Shown: positions 53,367 to 61,742 of the stretch, in pieces
Layout of the letters: every line of letters starts with the position of its first letter
Numbering within the stretch: position 1 is the first letter of the stretch
Origin: Pseudorhizobium tarimense
GTDB taxonomy: Bacteria > Pseudomonadota > Alphaproteobacteria > Rhizobiales > Rhizobiaceae
Direction: 5' to 3'
Assembly: GCF_022968135.1 (NCBI RefSeq)
Contig: NZ_JALJRA010000010.1
Location: forward strand, 124,001 to 188,000
Length of the DNA: 64,000 bases
Program-made: the position numbers and the translations under genes
Notes under the pieces: model-generated
What the model was told of the DNA's origin: nothing
Databases searched by the model: none
The model's input: the letters and a program-made list of their open reading frames with translations, nothing else

Positions 53367-54380
53367 ATGGCTGAGCGTGAAGTGTTCGGAACGACGGCAA
53401 AGGGTGAAACCGTTTACCGGGTGAAGATTTCCGGTGGCGGTCTGACGGCTCATGTCATGACCTGGGGCGCCGTAATCCAGGACCTGAGGCTCGAGGGCCA
53501 CCAGCCGCCCCTGGTTCTCGGCTTCGAGCGCTTTGAGGATTATCCCGAACATTCGTCCTACTTCGGTGCCACGCCCGGTCGCTGCGCAAACCGGATCACG
53601 GGCGGACGCTTCGAGCTCGACGGCAAGCAGTATCAGCTGGAACTGAACGAGAAGGGCGTCACGCATCTTCACGGCGGCAGCGATGGGATGGCCAAGCGCA
53701 ATTGGGAGATCGTCGAACTTGCCGATGACCGGGTGGTACTGCAGATCGTCGATCCGGATGGGCGTGCCGGTTACCCCGGCAACTGCACCGTCACCGCGAC
53801 CTATCATCTTGCCGGCGATGGTGTGCTGACCGTTCTCTACGAGTCGAGTGCGGATCAGCCGACGCCCTGCAACATCTGCCAGCACACCTATTTCAACCTG
53901 GATGGCAGCGAGACCGCGCTTGGCCACGACATCCAGATTTCCGCTGACCGCATCACGGCCGTCGATGTGCGCCAGTGCCCCACCGGCGTTCTCCTTCCCG
54001 TCGAGGATACCGCCTTCGACCTGCGCGACATGGGCCCGATGGATCGGCAGGAAAACGGCGAGCGGGTGCTGTTCGACCACAACTTCTGCCTTTCCGACCA
54101 GCGGGTCGAAAAGCGGCGGGTGGTAACTGCCCGCAGCAACCGCTCCGGCGTGTCGCTGGAAGTGCACACGACGGAGCCCGGGGTACAGTTCTATTCCGGC
54201 TACAAGCTCAACGTCGCCGTACCGGGCCACGGCGGTCGTCACTACGGTCTTTTCGCCGGCTTCTGCCTGGAAACGCAGATCTGGCCGGACGCCATCAACC
54301 ACAAGAACTTCCCCGACGCCGTGCTGCGCCCCGGCGAAGTGCTGCGCCAGGAAACCGACTACGTCTTCAGGAAGAGCTAA
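53367..54380 (+). CDS. Aldose 1-epimerase
   Basis: A 337-residue galactose mutarotase-fold protein: TPGRCANRITGGRFELDG near residue 70 (substrate arginine), VTHLHGGSDG, the catalytic histidine in CQHTYFNLDG, and the C-terminal glutamate in GFCLETQIWPDAINH. GGGGAG precedes ATG 53367. It interconverts alpha and beta anomers of hexoses; the physiological sugar is not defined by context, since no sugar catabolic genes are next to it. Confidence 0.92.
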   Translation: MAEREVFGTTAKGETVYRVKISGGGLTAHVMTWGAVIQDLRLEGHQPPLVLGFERFEDYPEHSSYFGATPGRCANRITGGRFELDGKQYQLELNEKGVTHLHGGSDGMAKRNWEIVELADDRVVLQIVDPDGRAGYPGNCTVTATYHLAGDGVLTVLYESSADQPTPCNICQHTYFNLDGSETALGHDIQISADRITAVDVRQCPTGVLLPVEDTAFDLRDMGPMDRQENGERVLFDHNFCLSDQRVEKRRVVTARSNRSGVSLEVHTTEPGVQFYSGYKLNVAVPGHGGRHYGLFAGFCLETQIWPDAINHKNFPDAVLRPGEVLRQETDYVFRKS

Positions 54381-54393
54381 GGATATAGAAAGA

Positions 54394-54419
54394 GGCGCTT
54401 CGGCTTTGGCCGCAGCGCC
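54394..54419 (-). terminator. Hairpin downstream of tRNA-Gly, possible terminator
   Basis: GGCGCT/AGCGCC and CGGC/GCCG form a nearly continuous stem with a TTTG loop. Read on the minus strand, it is followed by CTCTTTCTAT, a weak U-tract, 68 bases after the tRNA 3' end. It also lies 13 bases after the epimerase stop on the plus strand. Confidence 0.45.
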
Positions 54420-54487
54420 CACCAATGGGCTACGGCAGTCGCCGAGGCGCTGGCGTGGAAACTAAAATCTTTATCGCCGGGAGAAAT

Positions 54488-54562
54488 TGGAGCGGGTGAA
54501 GCGATTCGAACGCTCGACCCCAACCTTGGCAAGGTTGTGCTCTACCCCTGAGCTACACCCGC
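54488..54562 (-). tRNA. tRNA-Gly (GCC)
   Basis: The cloverleaf is complete on the minus strand: acceptor arm GCGGGTG/CACCCGC, D-arm AGCTCAGGGGTAGAGC, anticodon loop CTTGCCAAG with anticodon GCC, T-arm GTTCGAATC and an encoded 3' CCA. It reads glycine GGC/GGT codons. Confidence 0.97.
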
Positions 54563-54843
54563 TCATATCCGCGATCCGGGGGTAGTCGGTGGATCGTGGG
54601 TCGTCCGCGTCGCGGCGACGGGCGGTATATGGCCCAACTGATTTTCGAATGCAACAGAGAAATGAAGGGCGGAAAAGAAAAATTACGATGGCCCGCTCTT
54701 CCCCTCACCGCGCCCAAATCGCTGCCTCTGGTTGGTATGCCGGCACGCTTCTTGCGCCGCTTCTGTGGCTTGCGGAGGCGTTTGCTGCGCGCTAAGCCTC
54801 GACCAGACACGGTGCGGCCGCATCCCTTCGATGAAGCGAGCTC

Positions 54844-55359
54844 ATGAACGAACTCTCCTCCACGCCAAGAACAGCCGACGACTTCCATGCCCTCCTAGAC
54901 GGGCTTGGCATCGCCTACACGACGCACCGCCACGAACCAGTCTTCACCGTGGCGGAATCCGTCAGCCTGCGCGACGAGATCCCCGGCGGGCATACCAAGA
55001 ACCTTTTCGTCAAGGACAAGAAGGATCGCTATTTTGTCCTGACGGTCGAGGAGAATGCGGTGGTCGACCTGAAGACCGTCCACAAAGTCATTGGAGCGGC
55101 CAGCCGAGTGTCGTTCGGCAGGCCGGAGAAGATGCTGGAATATCTCGGCGTCGCTCCGGGCTCCGTCACCGTCTTCGGCGCGATCAACGACACCGGCGGC
55201 AATGTTACCTTCGTTCTCGACGAAGAGCTGATGCGCCACGAGATCATCAATGGGCACCCGCTGTCCAACGATGCGACCACATCCATTGGGCGCGATGACC
55301 TCCTGCGCTTCCTCGAAGCGACGGGGCACACGCCGCTTGTCTTGAAAGTGACCGACTGA
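54844..55359 (+). CDS. YbaK/EbsC-type aminoacyl-tRNA deacylase (ProX-like)
   Basis: A 171-residue stand-alone editing domain. The sequence HRHEPVFTVAES, LRDEIPGGHTKNLFVKDKKDRYF and GAASRVSFGRPEKMLEYLGVAPGSVT match prolyl-tRNA editing proteins, which hydrolyse alanyl-tRNA(Pro) or similar mischarged species. Start ATG 54844 is supported by the family N-terminus. The 281 bases upstream to tRNA-Gly contain no convincing gene. Confidence 0.92.
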   Translation: MNELSSTPRTADDFHALLDGLGIAYTTHRHEPVFTVAESVSLRDEIPGGHTKNLFVKDKKDRYFVLTVEENAVVDLKTVHKVIGAASRVSFGRPEKMLEYLGVAPGSVTVFGAINDTGGNVTFVLDEELMRHEIINGHPLSNDATTSIGRDDLLRFLEATGHTPLVLKVTD

Positions 55360-55414
55360 CATACGATGTTCCACGCCAGTTGAATCGGTCAGCACCAGAA
55401 CCGGGAGAGAAATC

Positions 55415-56392
55415 ATGAGCGGCTCAGACAATCCCTATGGCGGCGGCACCTATGGCGGCCAGATGACCGGTTCGGCACAGTTTGGCGGCGCGGCGCAGGC
55501 AGCCGCTCCTGCGGGCGGATACATCAAGGACACGAGCACGGCAGCCTTCGCGGCGGACGTCATCGACGAAAGCCGGCGCCAGCCGGTGCTCGTCGATTTC
55601 TGGGCGCCCTGGTGCGGTCCGTGCAAGCAGCTGACGCCGGTTCTGGAAAAGGTGGTCAACGAGGCGCAGGGCCGGGTGAAGCTGGTCAAGCTCAATATCG
55701 ATGACCATCCGGCGATCCCGGGGCAGATGGGCATCCAGTCGATTCCCGCGGTAGTCGCCTTCGTCGATGGCCGGCCGGTGGACGGTTTCATGGGCGCGGT
55801 GCCTGAGACACAATTGCGTCAGTTCATCGACAAGGTCGCCGGGCCTGCCGGTTCCGATCAGGCCGCCGAGATCGAAGCAGCACTGGGCGAGGCCGACGGC
55901 CTTTTGGCCAATGGTGACGTGCAGACGGCGGCGCAGCTCTACGGCGCCGTTCTGCAGGCCGATCCCGAGAACGCAAAGGCCGCGGCCGGCATGATGCGCT
56001 GCCTGATCGAGCTTGGCGACATAGCTCGCGCCTCGCAGATGCTGCAATCGCTGCCGCCGGAACTTGCCGGCGATCCGGCGGTGCAGGCAGTGGCGAAGAA
56101 GCTGGAGCAGTTCGAGGAGGCGCGCAAGCTCGGCGATCCCGCAGCACTCGAGCATCAGCTTTCGCTTGATCCCGACGATCATGCGGCCCGCATGAAGCTT
56201 GCCAAGATCCGCAACGCGGAAGGCAAGCGCGAGGAAGCGGCCGAGCATCTCCTGATGATCATGCGCAAGGACCGGGAATTCGAGGAGGATGGCGCGCGCC
56301 GTCAGCTTCTCGAATTCTTCGAAGCCTGGGGAGCCAAAGATCCTGCCACCATCGCTGCCCGCCGACGGATGTCGTCGATCCTTTTCTCCTGA
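55415..56392 (+). CDS. Thioredoxin-TPR protein, CnoX-like
   Basis: A 325-residue protein: a Gly/Ala-rich N-terminus, a thioredoxin domain with the intact active site WCGPC (Cys67, Cys70) and the cis-proline in IQSIPAVVAF, then C-terminal TPR-like repeats (for example LLANGDVQTAAQLYGAVLQADPENAKAAAGM). CnoX proteins combine a thioredoxin with TPRs and act as redox-linked chaperones; E. coli CnoX has lost the redox cysteines, while this one keeps both. GGGAGAGA lies before ATG 55415. Confidence 0.9.
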   Translation: MSGSDNPYGGGTYGGQMTGSAQFGGAAQAAAPAGGYIKDTSTAAFAADVIDESRRQPVLVDFWAPWCGPCKQLTPVLEKVVNEAQGRVKLVKLNIDDHPAIPGQMGIQSIPAVVAFVDGRPVDGFMGAVPETQLRQFIDKVAGPAGSDQAAEIEAALGEADGLLANGDVQTAAQLYGAVLQADPENAKAAAGMMRCLIELGDIARASQMLQSLPPELAGDPAVQAVAKKLEQFEEARKLGDPAALEHQLSLDPDDHAARMKLAKIRNAEGKREEAAEHLLMIMRKDREFEEDGARRQLLEFFEAWGAKDPATIAARRRMSSILFS

Positions 56393-56492
56393 TCGCAACC
56401 CTCAAAACCGGTCTTGCGATCCTGGTCAGCTGCCCCACATAATCGCTAGCGGCGGCGCTTGGCGCGGCTGCGGTCCTGGAGGTTTGGGCCTT

Positions 56493-57170
56493 ATGATTGT
56501 GGGAAATGCCAGATATGTGAAGCGCGAGGATCTGCCGGATACGGCGCGGGTCTTCCCCTTGACGGGAGCGCTTCTTCTGCCGGGCGGCCAATTGCCGCTC
56601 AACATCTTCGAGCCGCGCTACCTCGCCATGTTCGATGCGGCCCTCGGCGGCGACCGCCTGATCGGGATCGTGCAGCCGGCGCTGACGGAGCCTGCGAATG
56701 CAGCGGACATCGCAAGGCCGACTCTCAGCAATGTCGGCTGCATCGGCCGCATCACGTCCTTCGCGGAAACCGGGGACGGACGATACATAACGTCGCTCAG
56801 CGGGGTTTGCCGCTTTCGTCTGCTGGACGAGGTCGGGGCAGGGCATCCCTACCGCAGCTTCAGGATCGCACCGCTTCTCGCAGATCTTTCTGCCGAGGAT
56901 GATGAAGGCACGGTGGATCGGGCGGAGCTTCTGCGTGTCTTTCGCGCCTATCTCGATGCCAACAAGCTTGAAGCGGACTGGGAAAGCGTGGAGCGTGCCG
57001 GCAACCGGACACTCGTCAACTCTCTTTCGATGATGTCGCCATTCGGGCCGGCCGAGAAGCAGGCTCTTCTGGAGGCGCCGGACCTCAAGACCCGTGCCGA
57101 AACGCTGATTGCGATCACGGAAATCCTGCTGGCGCGGGGTGCGGGCGATTCCGACACGGTGCTGCAGTAG
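56493..57170 (+). CDS. LON-domain (substrate-binding) protein
   Basis: A 225-residue protein with only the Lon N-terminal domain: VFPLTGALLLPGGQLPLNIFEPRYLAMFDAAL, IGIVQP, GCIGRITSFAETGDGRYITSLSGVCRFRL. There is no AAA or protease part. GGAGG lies 11 bases before ATG 56493; the frame is open upstream to 56289. It is six bases from the Trm112-like gene and forms a short operon with it. The role of such stand-alone domains is unknown. Confidence 0.88.
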   Translation: MIVGNARYVKREDLPDTARVFPLTGALLLPGGQLPLNIFEPRYLAMFDAALGGDRLIGIVQPALTEPANAADIARPTLSNVGCIGRITSFAETGDGRYITSLSGVCRFRLLDEVGAGHPYRSFRIAPLLADLSAEDDEGTVDRAELLRVFRAYLDANKLEADWESVERAGNRTLVNSLSMMSPFGPAEKQALLEAPDLKTRAETLIAITEILLARGAGDSDTVLQ

Positions 57171-57176
57171 GCCGTC

Positions 57177-57365
57177 ATGGACGAAAACCTCCGCAAGGTC
57201 GACCCGAAACTCCTCGAGCTCTTGGTCTGCCCGCTGTGTAAGGGTCGGCTGACCTTCAATCGCGAGACGAACGAGCTCGTCTCGGAGAAGGCGAAGCTCG
57301 CCTATCCGATCCGCGACGGGGTGCCAATCATGCTCGTCTCCGAGGCGAGACGCCTCGAGGACTAG
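57177..57365 (+). CDS. Trm112 family zinc-type small protein
   Basis: A 62-residue protein of the YcaR/Trm112 group: [22 protein letters not shown] carries the N-terminal CxxC, and [12 protein letters not shown] is the conserved C-terminus. The second cysteine pair of the eukaryotic proteins is absent, as in many bacterial members. Trm112 partners with methyltransferases in eukaryotes; bacterial function is not settled. Confidence 0.9.
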   Translation: MDENLRKVDPKLLELLVCPLCKGRLTFNRETNELVSEKAKLAYPIRDGVPIMLVSEARRLED

Positions 57366-57369
57366 CAGA

Positions 57370-58584
57370 TCAGATCGCTTGTCCAGCGAGCAGCTTCGGC
57401 CGATCGGCGCCTGTTGTGCCGGCAGCCTGGCCGATGAAATAGGATTTCAGCCCAGGCATGCGGTCGACCAGCCCCAGGCCAAAGTCGCGGGCGATGCGAA
57501 CCGGCGTGATGTCGTTGGAGAAGAGCCGGTTGAGAACGTCGGTGCTTACGCCCATCCGGAAGGTATCGAAGCGGCGCCAGGACTGGTAACGCTCCAGAAC
57601 GTTTAGTGCCCCGATATCCAGCCCCAGACGATCGGCATCGACAATGGTTTCGGCCAACGCCGCTACGTCCTTGAAGCCGAGGTTCAGCCCCTGGCCGGAG
57701 ATCGGGTGGATGCCGTGTGCGGCGTCGCCTGCAAGCGCGAGCCGGGGTGCCACGAAAGCGCGTGAGAGCGTCAGCCCGAGCGGGAAGGCCTTGCGGCTGC
57801 CGGCGACCCTGATCTCGCCGAGCTTGTGCCCGAAGCGGCGCTGAAGCTCGGCTTCAAAAACCAGGTCATCCGAATGAACGAGACGATCTGCGTCGGCCGT
57901 CCGCTCTGTCCAAACAAGCGAGGAGCGGTTGCCGGTCAGCGGCAGGATGGCAAAAGGCCCGGACGGCAGGAAGTGTTCTTCCGCCGTGCCTTCGTGCGGG
58001 CGTTCATGGCCAACCGTCGTGACGATACCGGACTGGCCATAGCTCCAGGTGACGGTCTTGATGCCTGCCATATCGCGCAGCTTGGAGCGGACGCCATCAC
58101 AGGCGACGAGCAGACGGGTGTCGATCGTGCTTCCGTCCGCCAGCGTGATGGTGGTCTTGCTGCCCGTCGTATTGAAGCCGGTGGCGGAGAGACCGTGGCG
58201 GATGGTGACGCCAAGCCGTTCGCAGGCGCCCCGCAATGCGCGCACCATCGCGACGTTGGGGATCATGTGGGCAAAGGGCTGCCCCTCCTCGACTGCGCCA
58301 TCGAAGGTGAGGAAGATGGGACGCACGGGATCGGCAGTACGGGAGTCGGTTACGATCATCCGGTTGATCGGCTGCGCTTCGGGCAAGATCTCGTCCCAGA
58401 CCTTCAGTACCTGAAGCATCTTGCTCGCCGCGGCGATGATCGCAGAGGCCCGTTCGTCCTTCTCCCACACGCGCTCCGGTGCGGCCTCGATCACCTCGAT
58501 GTTGAGATGCGGAGCAGACTGCTTGACTGCCACGGCTACCGAAAGTCCGACATACCCGCCGCCGACTACCAAGATATCAAGCAT
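57370..58584 (-). CDS. UbiH/UbiF/COQ6-type FAD monooxygenase
   Basis: A 404-residue flavoprotein hydroxylase of ubiquinone synthesis. It has the dinucleotide motif VVGGGYVGLSVAVAV at the N-terminus, DGVRSKLRDMAG (the DG motif) near residue 165, and the FAD motif LAGDAAHGIHPISGQGLNLG near residue 290. ATG 58584 (MLDILVVGGG) has GGGAG nine bases upstream; ATG 58590 and 58620 are possible. Which ring position it hydroxylates is not clear. It converges on the Trm112-like gene with four bases between. Confidence 0.92.
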   Translation of the reverse strand: MLDILVVGGGYVGLSVAVAVKQSAPHLNIEVIEAAPERVWEKDERASAIIAAASKMLQVLKVWDEILPEAQPINRMIVTDSRTADPVRPIFLTFDGAVEEGQPFAHMIPNVAMVRALRGACERLGVTIRHGLSATGFNTTGSKTTITLADGSTIDTRLLVACDGVRSKLRDMAGIKTVTWSYGQSGIVTTVGHERPHEGTAEEHFLPSGPFAILPLTGNRSSLVWTERTADADRLVHSDDLVFEAELQRRFGHKLGEIRVAGSRKAFPLGLTLSRAFVAPRLALAGDAAHGIHPISGQGLNLGFKDVAALAETIVDADRLGLDIGALNVLERYQSWRRFDTFRMGVSTDVLNRLFSNDITPVRIARDFGLGLVDRMPGLKSYFIGQAAGTTGADRPKLLAGQAI

Positions 58585-58671
58585 TTCCATGCACTCCCGT
58601 CTCACTTGAGAAGATGACACCGTCCATATAGATCATCCGGCATCTGCTTCCTATTGCCGGAGTCCGCCATA

Positions 58672-59556
58672 ATGTCGCGCCCGCCCGAATCCCAAGCCGC
58701 CATGGACCAGTTGCTGTCGACGCTCGACCTCGAAAAGCTCGAGGAGAACCTCTTTCGCGGCGTCAGCCCCCAGGTGGGCTGGCAACGCGTCTTCGGCGGC
58801 CAGGTGATCGCCCAGGCGCTGATGGCGGCGCAGCGAACTGTCGATGGCGACTGCTTCGTCCATTCCCTGCACGCCTACTTCATCCGCCCGGGTGATCCGG
58901 CGGTGCCGATCGTCTATCAGGTGGAGCGGATCCGCGACGGATCAAGCTTTGCAACCCGCTGGATTGTTGCGATCCAGCACGGCCGCCCCATCTTCTCGAT
59001 GTCCGCCTCGTTTCAGGTGGAGGAGCAGGGTCTCGATCATCAGGTCGGCATGCCACCGGTGACGCAGCCGGACAAGCTGATGGGCGAGAAGGAGTTCAAG
59101 GAGCTCTTCCTGGCTCAGGCGCCGGCCGCAGTGCGAAAGTACTGGAACCAGGATCGGCCGATCGAGGTGCGGCCGGTGTCGCTGGTGCATTATCTGACCA
59201 AGGAGAAGCTGGAGCCGCGCCAGGACATCTGGGTGAGGGCCGTCGGCGAGGTGCCGCCAGACCGGCACTACCAGGCCTGCGTGCTGGCCTATCTGTCCGA
59301 CATGACGCTGCTGGACACGTCGCTCTATCCGCACGGAACTTCGATCTTTGATCCGAAGCTGCAGGTCGCAAGCCTCGATCACGCTATGTGGTTCCACCGC
59401 TCCTGTGCGCTGGACGACTGGCTGCTCTACACCCAGGACAGCCCCAGTTCCTCCGGCGCCCGCGGGATGACAAGAGGCAGTCTCTATACCCGCTCCGGCA
59501 CCCTCATCGCTTCGGTTGCGCAGGAAGGTCTGATTCGTAAACGGGCAGATGAATAG
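58672..59556 (+). CDS. tesB: Acyl-CoA thioesterase II
   Basis: A 294-residue double hot-dog thioesterase. It has the N-terminal LEENLFRGVSPQVGWQRVFGGQVIAQAL, SLHAYFIRPGDPAVPIVY and SFATRWIVAIQHGRPIFSM, and a C-terminal half with DHAMWFHRSCALDDWLLY and SLYTRSGTLIASVAQEG. It hydrolyses medium- and long-chain acyl-CoA. CCGGAG lies ten bases before ATG 58672. It is divergent from the UbiH-type gene. Confidence 0.95.
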   Translation: MSRPPESQAAMDQLLSTLDLEKLEENLFRGVSPQVGWQRVFGGQVIAQALMAAQRTVDGDCFVHSLHAYFIRPGDPAVPIVYQVERIRDGSSFATRWIVAIQHGRPIFSMSASFQVEEQGLDHQVGMPPVTQPDKLMGEKEFKELFLAQAPAAVRKYWNQDRPIEVRPVSLVHYLTKEKLEPRQDIWVRAVGEVPPDRHYQACVLAYLSDMTLLDTSLYPHGTSIFDPKLQVASLDHAMWFHRSCALDDWLLYTQDSPSSSGARGMTRGSLYTRSGTLIASVAQEGLIRKRADE

Positions 59557-59663
59557 ATATTCGGCAAATTCCGTAAATTGCCCAATATTTAATCTGCTGT
59601 GGTATTTTCCAGTGCCTCTGCTTTAGGCGCAGCCACAAAAACATATTTAGATTGGCTATTTAG

Positions 59664-60116
<453 letters not shown>

Positions 60117-60141
60117 TAAACGGCTGATTGGGGAGCTACCA

Positions 60142-61503
60142 ATGCAATTTTCCAGAATTTCGACCTCGCTCGGACGTTTCGGCGCTGCCGCTGCAGCCCT
60201 GCTTTCGCCCGTCGTCGCCTTCGCGCAGGAGGCAGCCGCGCCCGCTGCCGAGGCTGCCGCAGCGGCACCCGTGCCGGACAAGGGTGACACCGCCTTCATG
60301 TTCCTGTGCACCCTGCTCGTGCTCTTCATGCTGATGCCGGGCCTCGGCCTGTTCTACGGCGGCCTTGTGCGCGCCAAGAACATGCTGTCCGTGCTGATGC
60401 AGTGCACGGTGGTCGGCGCGGCCATGATGCTCGTCTGGGTTATCTACGGCTATTCCTTCGCCTTCGGCGGCTCGGAGAACGCCTATTTCGGCGGCACGGC
60501 CAAACTCTTCCTGTCCGGCATCACGATGGATTCCACTGCCGCGACCTTCTCGGATGCTGTCATCCCGGAATACATCTTCATGCTGTTCCAGATGACGTTT
60601 GCGGCGCTGACGCCAGCTCTCATCGTCGGCGCCTTTGCCGAACGCATCAAGTTCTCCGCGGCGATCTTGTTCTGCATCCTGTGGGCCACCTTCGTCTATT
60701 TCCCGGTCGCTCACATGGTCTGGGATGCCAACGGCCTGCTGTTCGGCATGGGCGCGCTTGACTTTGCCGGTGGTACGGTCGTGCACATCAACGCCGGCGT
60801 GGCCGGCCTAATCGGCGCGATGATGGTCGGCAAGCGGACCGGCTATGGCAAGGACATGATGGCTCCGCATTCGATGACGCTGACGCTCGTCGGTGCGGCC
60901 ATGCTCTGGATCGGCTGGTTCGGCTTCAACGCCGGCTCCAACCTGGAAGCCTCCGGTGGTGCAATGCTTGCGACGGTTAACACCTTCATCGCAACCGCAG
61001 CTGCCATCGTCTCCTGGTGCATCGTGGAAAGCTTCGCTCGCGGCAAGGCTTCCATGCTGGGTGCCGCGTCCGGCATGATCGCTGGTCTCGTCGCCATCAC
61101 GCCGGCTGCCGGTATTGCCGGACCGATGGGTGCGATCGTCATGGGTCTGCTCGTTTCGCCGATCTGCTACTTCTTCATCGCCGTGATCAAGAACAAGTTC
61201 GGCTATGACGACACGGCTGATGTCTTCGGCGTCCATGGCGTCGGCGGCTTCTTTGGCGCGCTTGCCACCGGCATCTTCGCCTCCTCGTCGCTCGGTGGCA
61301 TCGGCTATGCCGAAGGCGTCACCATGGGCGGCCAGTTCATGACGCAGTTGACGGCCGTCGTCATCACCATCGTCTGGTGCGGCATCGTCTCGGCGATCCT
61401 CTACAAGGTGGTGGATGTGATAGTCGGTCTGCGGGTCACCGTCGAAGCGGAACGCGAAGGTCTCGACCTCGCGAGCCACGGCGAAGCGGCGTACCACTCC
61501 TAA
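60142..61503 (+). CDS. amtB: Ammonium transporter
   Basis: A 453-residue Amt/Rh protein with an N-terminal signal-like segment (residues 1-30, ending VVAFAQE), an Ala/Pro-rich linker, then about eleven membrane helices. Conserved features include LGLFYGGLVRAKN, the two pore histidines in DFAGGTVVHINAG and DVFGVHGVGG. GGGGAG precedes ATG 60142. It conducts ammonium under nitrogen limitation and is gated by GlnK, encoded just upstream. Confidence 0.97.
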   Translation: MQFSRISTSLGRFGAAAAALLSPVVAFAQEAAAPAAEAAAAAPVPDKGDTAFMFLCTLLVLFMLMPGLGLFYGGLVRAKNMLSVLMQCTVVGAAMMLVWVIYGYSFAFGGSENAYFGGTAKLFLSGITMDSTAATFSDAVIPEYIFMLFQMTFAALTPALIVGAFAERIKFSAAILFCILWATFVYFPVAHMVWDANGLLFGMGALDFAGGTVVHINAGVAGLIGAMMVGKRTGYGKDMMAPHSMTLTLVGAAMLWIGWFGFNAGSNLEASGGAMLATVNTFIATAAAIVSWCIVESFARGKASMLGAASGMIAGLVAITPAAGIAGPMGAIVMGLLVSPICYFFIAVIKNKFGYDDTADVFGVHGVGGFFGALATGIFASSSLGGIGYAEGVTMGGQFMTQLTAVVITIVWCGIVSAILYKVVDVIVGLRVTVEAEREGLDLASHGEAAYHS

Positions 61504-61582
61504 GCAATCAACTAGCTTTCGGCGGCAGTGCATTGTCGCCGAAAGACCTCCCGTCGCGGTTGCCTTATGGGCACCGCACGTT

Positions 61583-61607
61583 GCCCGGGCTCTGGCCCGG
61601 GCTTTTT
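61583..61607 (+). terminator. Intrinsic terminator after amtB
   Basis: GCCCGGGC (61583-61590) and GCCCGGGC (61595-61602) form an 8-bp stem with a TCTG loop, followed by TTTTT. It lies 80 bases after the amtB stop. Confidence 0.92.
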
Positions 61608-61742
61608 GTGCCTGATCACCACAGGCGCCGTCCATCGTGGTTAAAGCCGCGTTAACCAGCCTCGCGCTACCTTCCGGCCACCATGGCGGATTCTGTCTTT
61701 ACGAATCCGCCACCTCGGAATCAGTTGGAACGGGCAGAAGAG

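Noticed and set aside
54688..54795. 35-codon frame MARSSPHRAQ... with a short hydrophobic stretch between tRNA-Gly and the tRNA deacylase gene
   Set aside because: No convincing ribosome binding site and no recognisable features beyond a few hydrophobic residues; several overlapping frames are equally open in this region.
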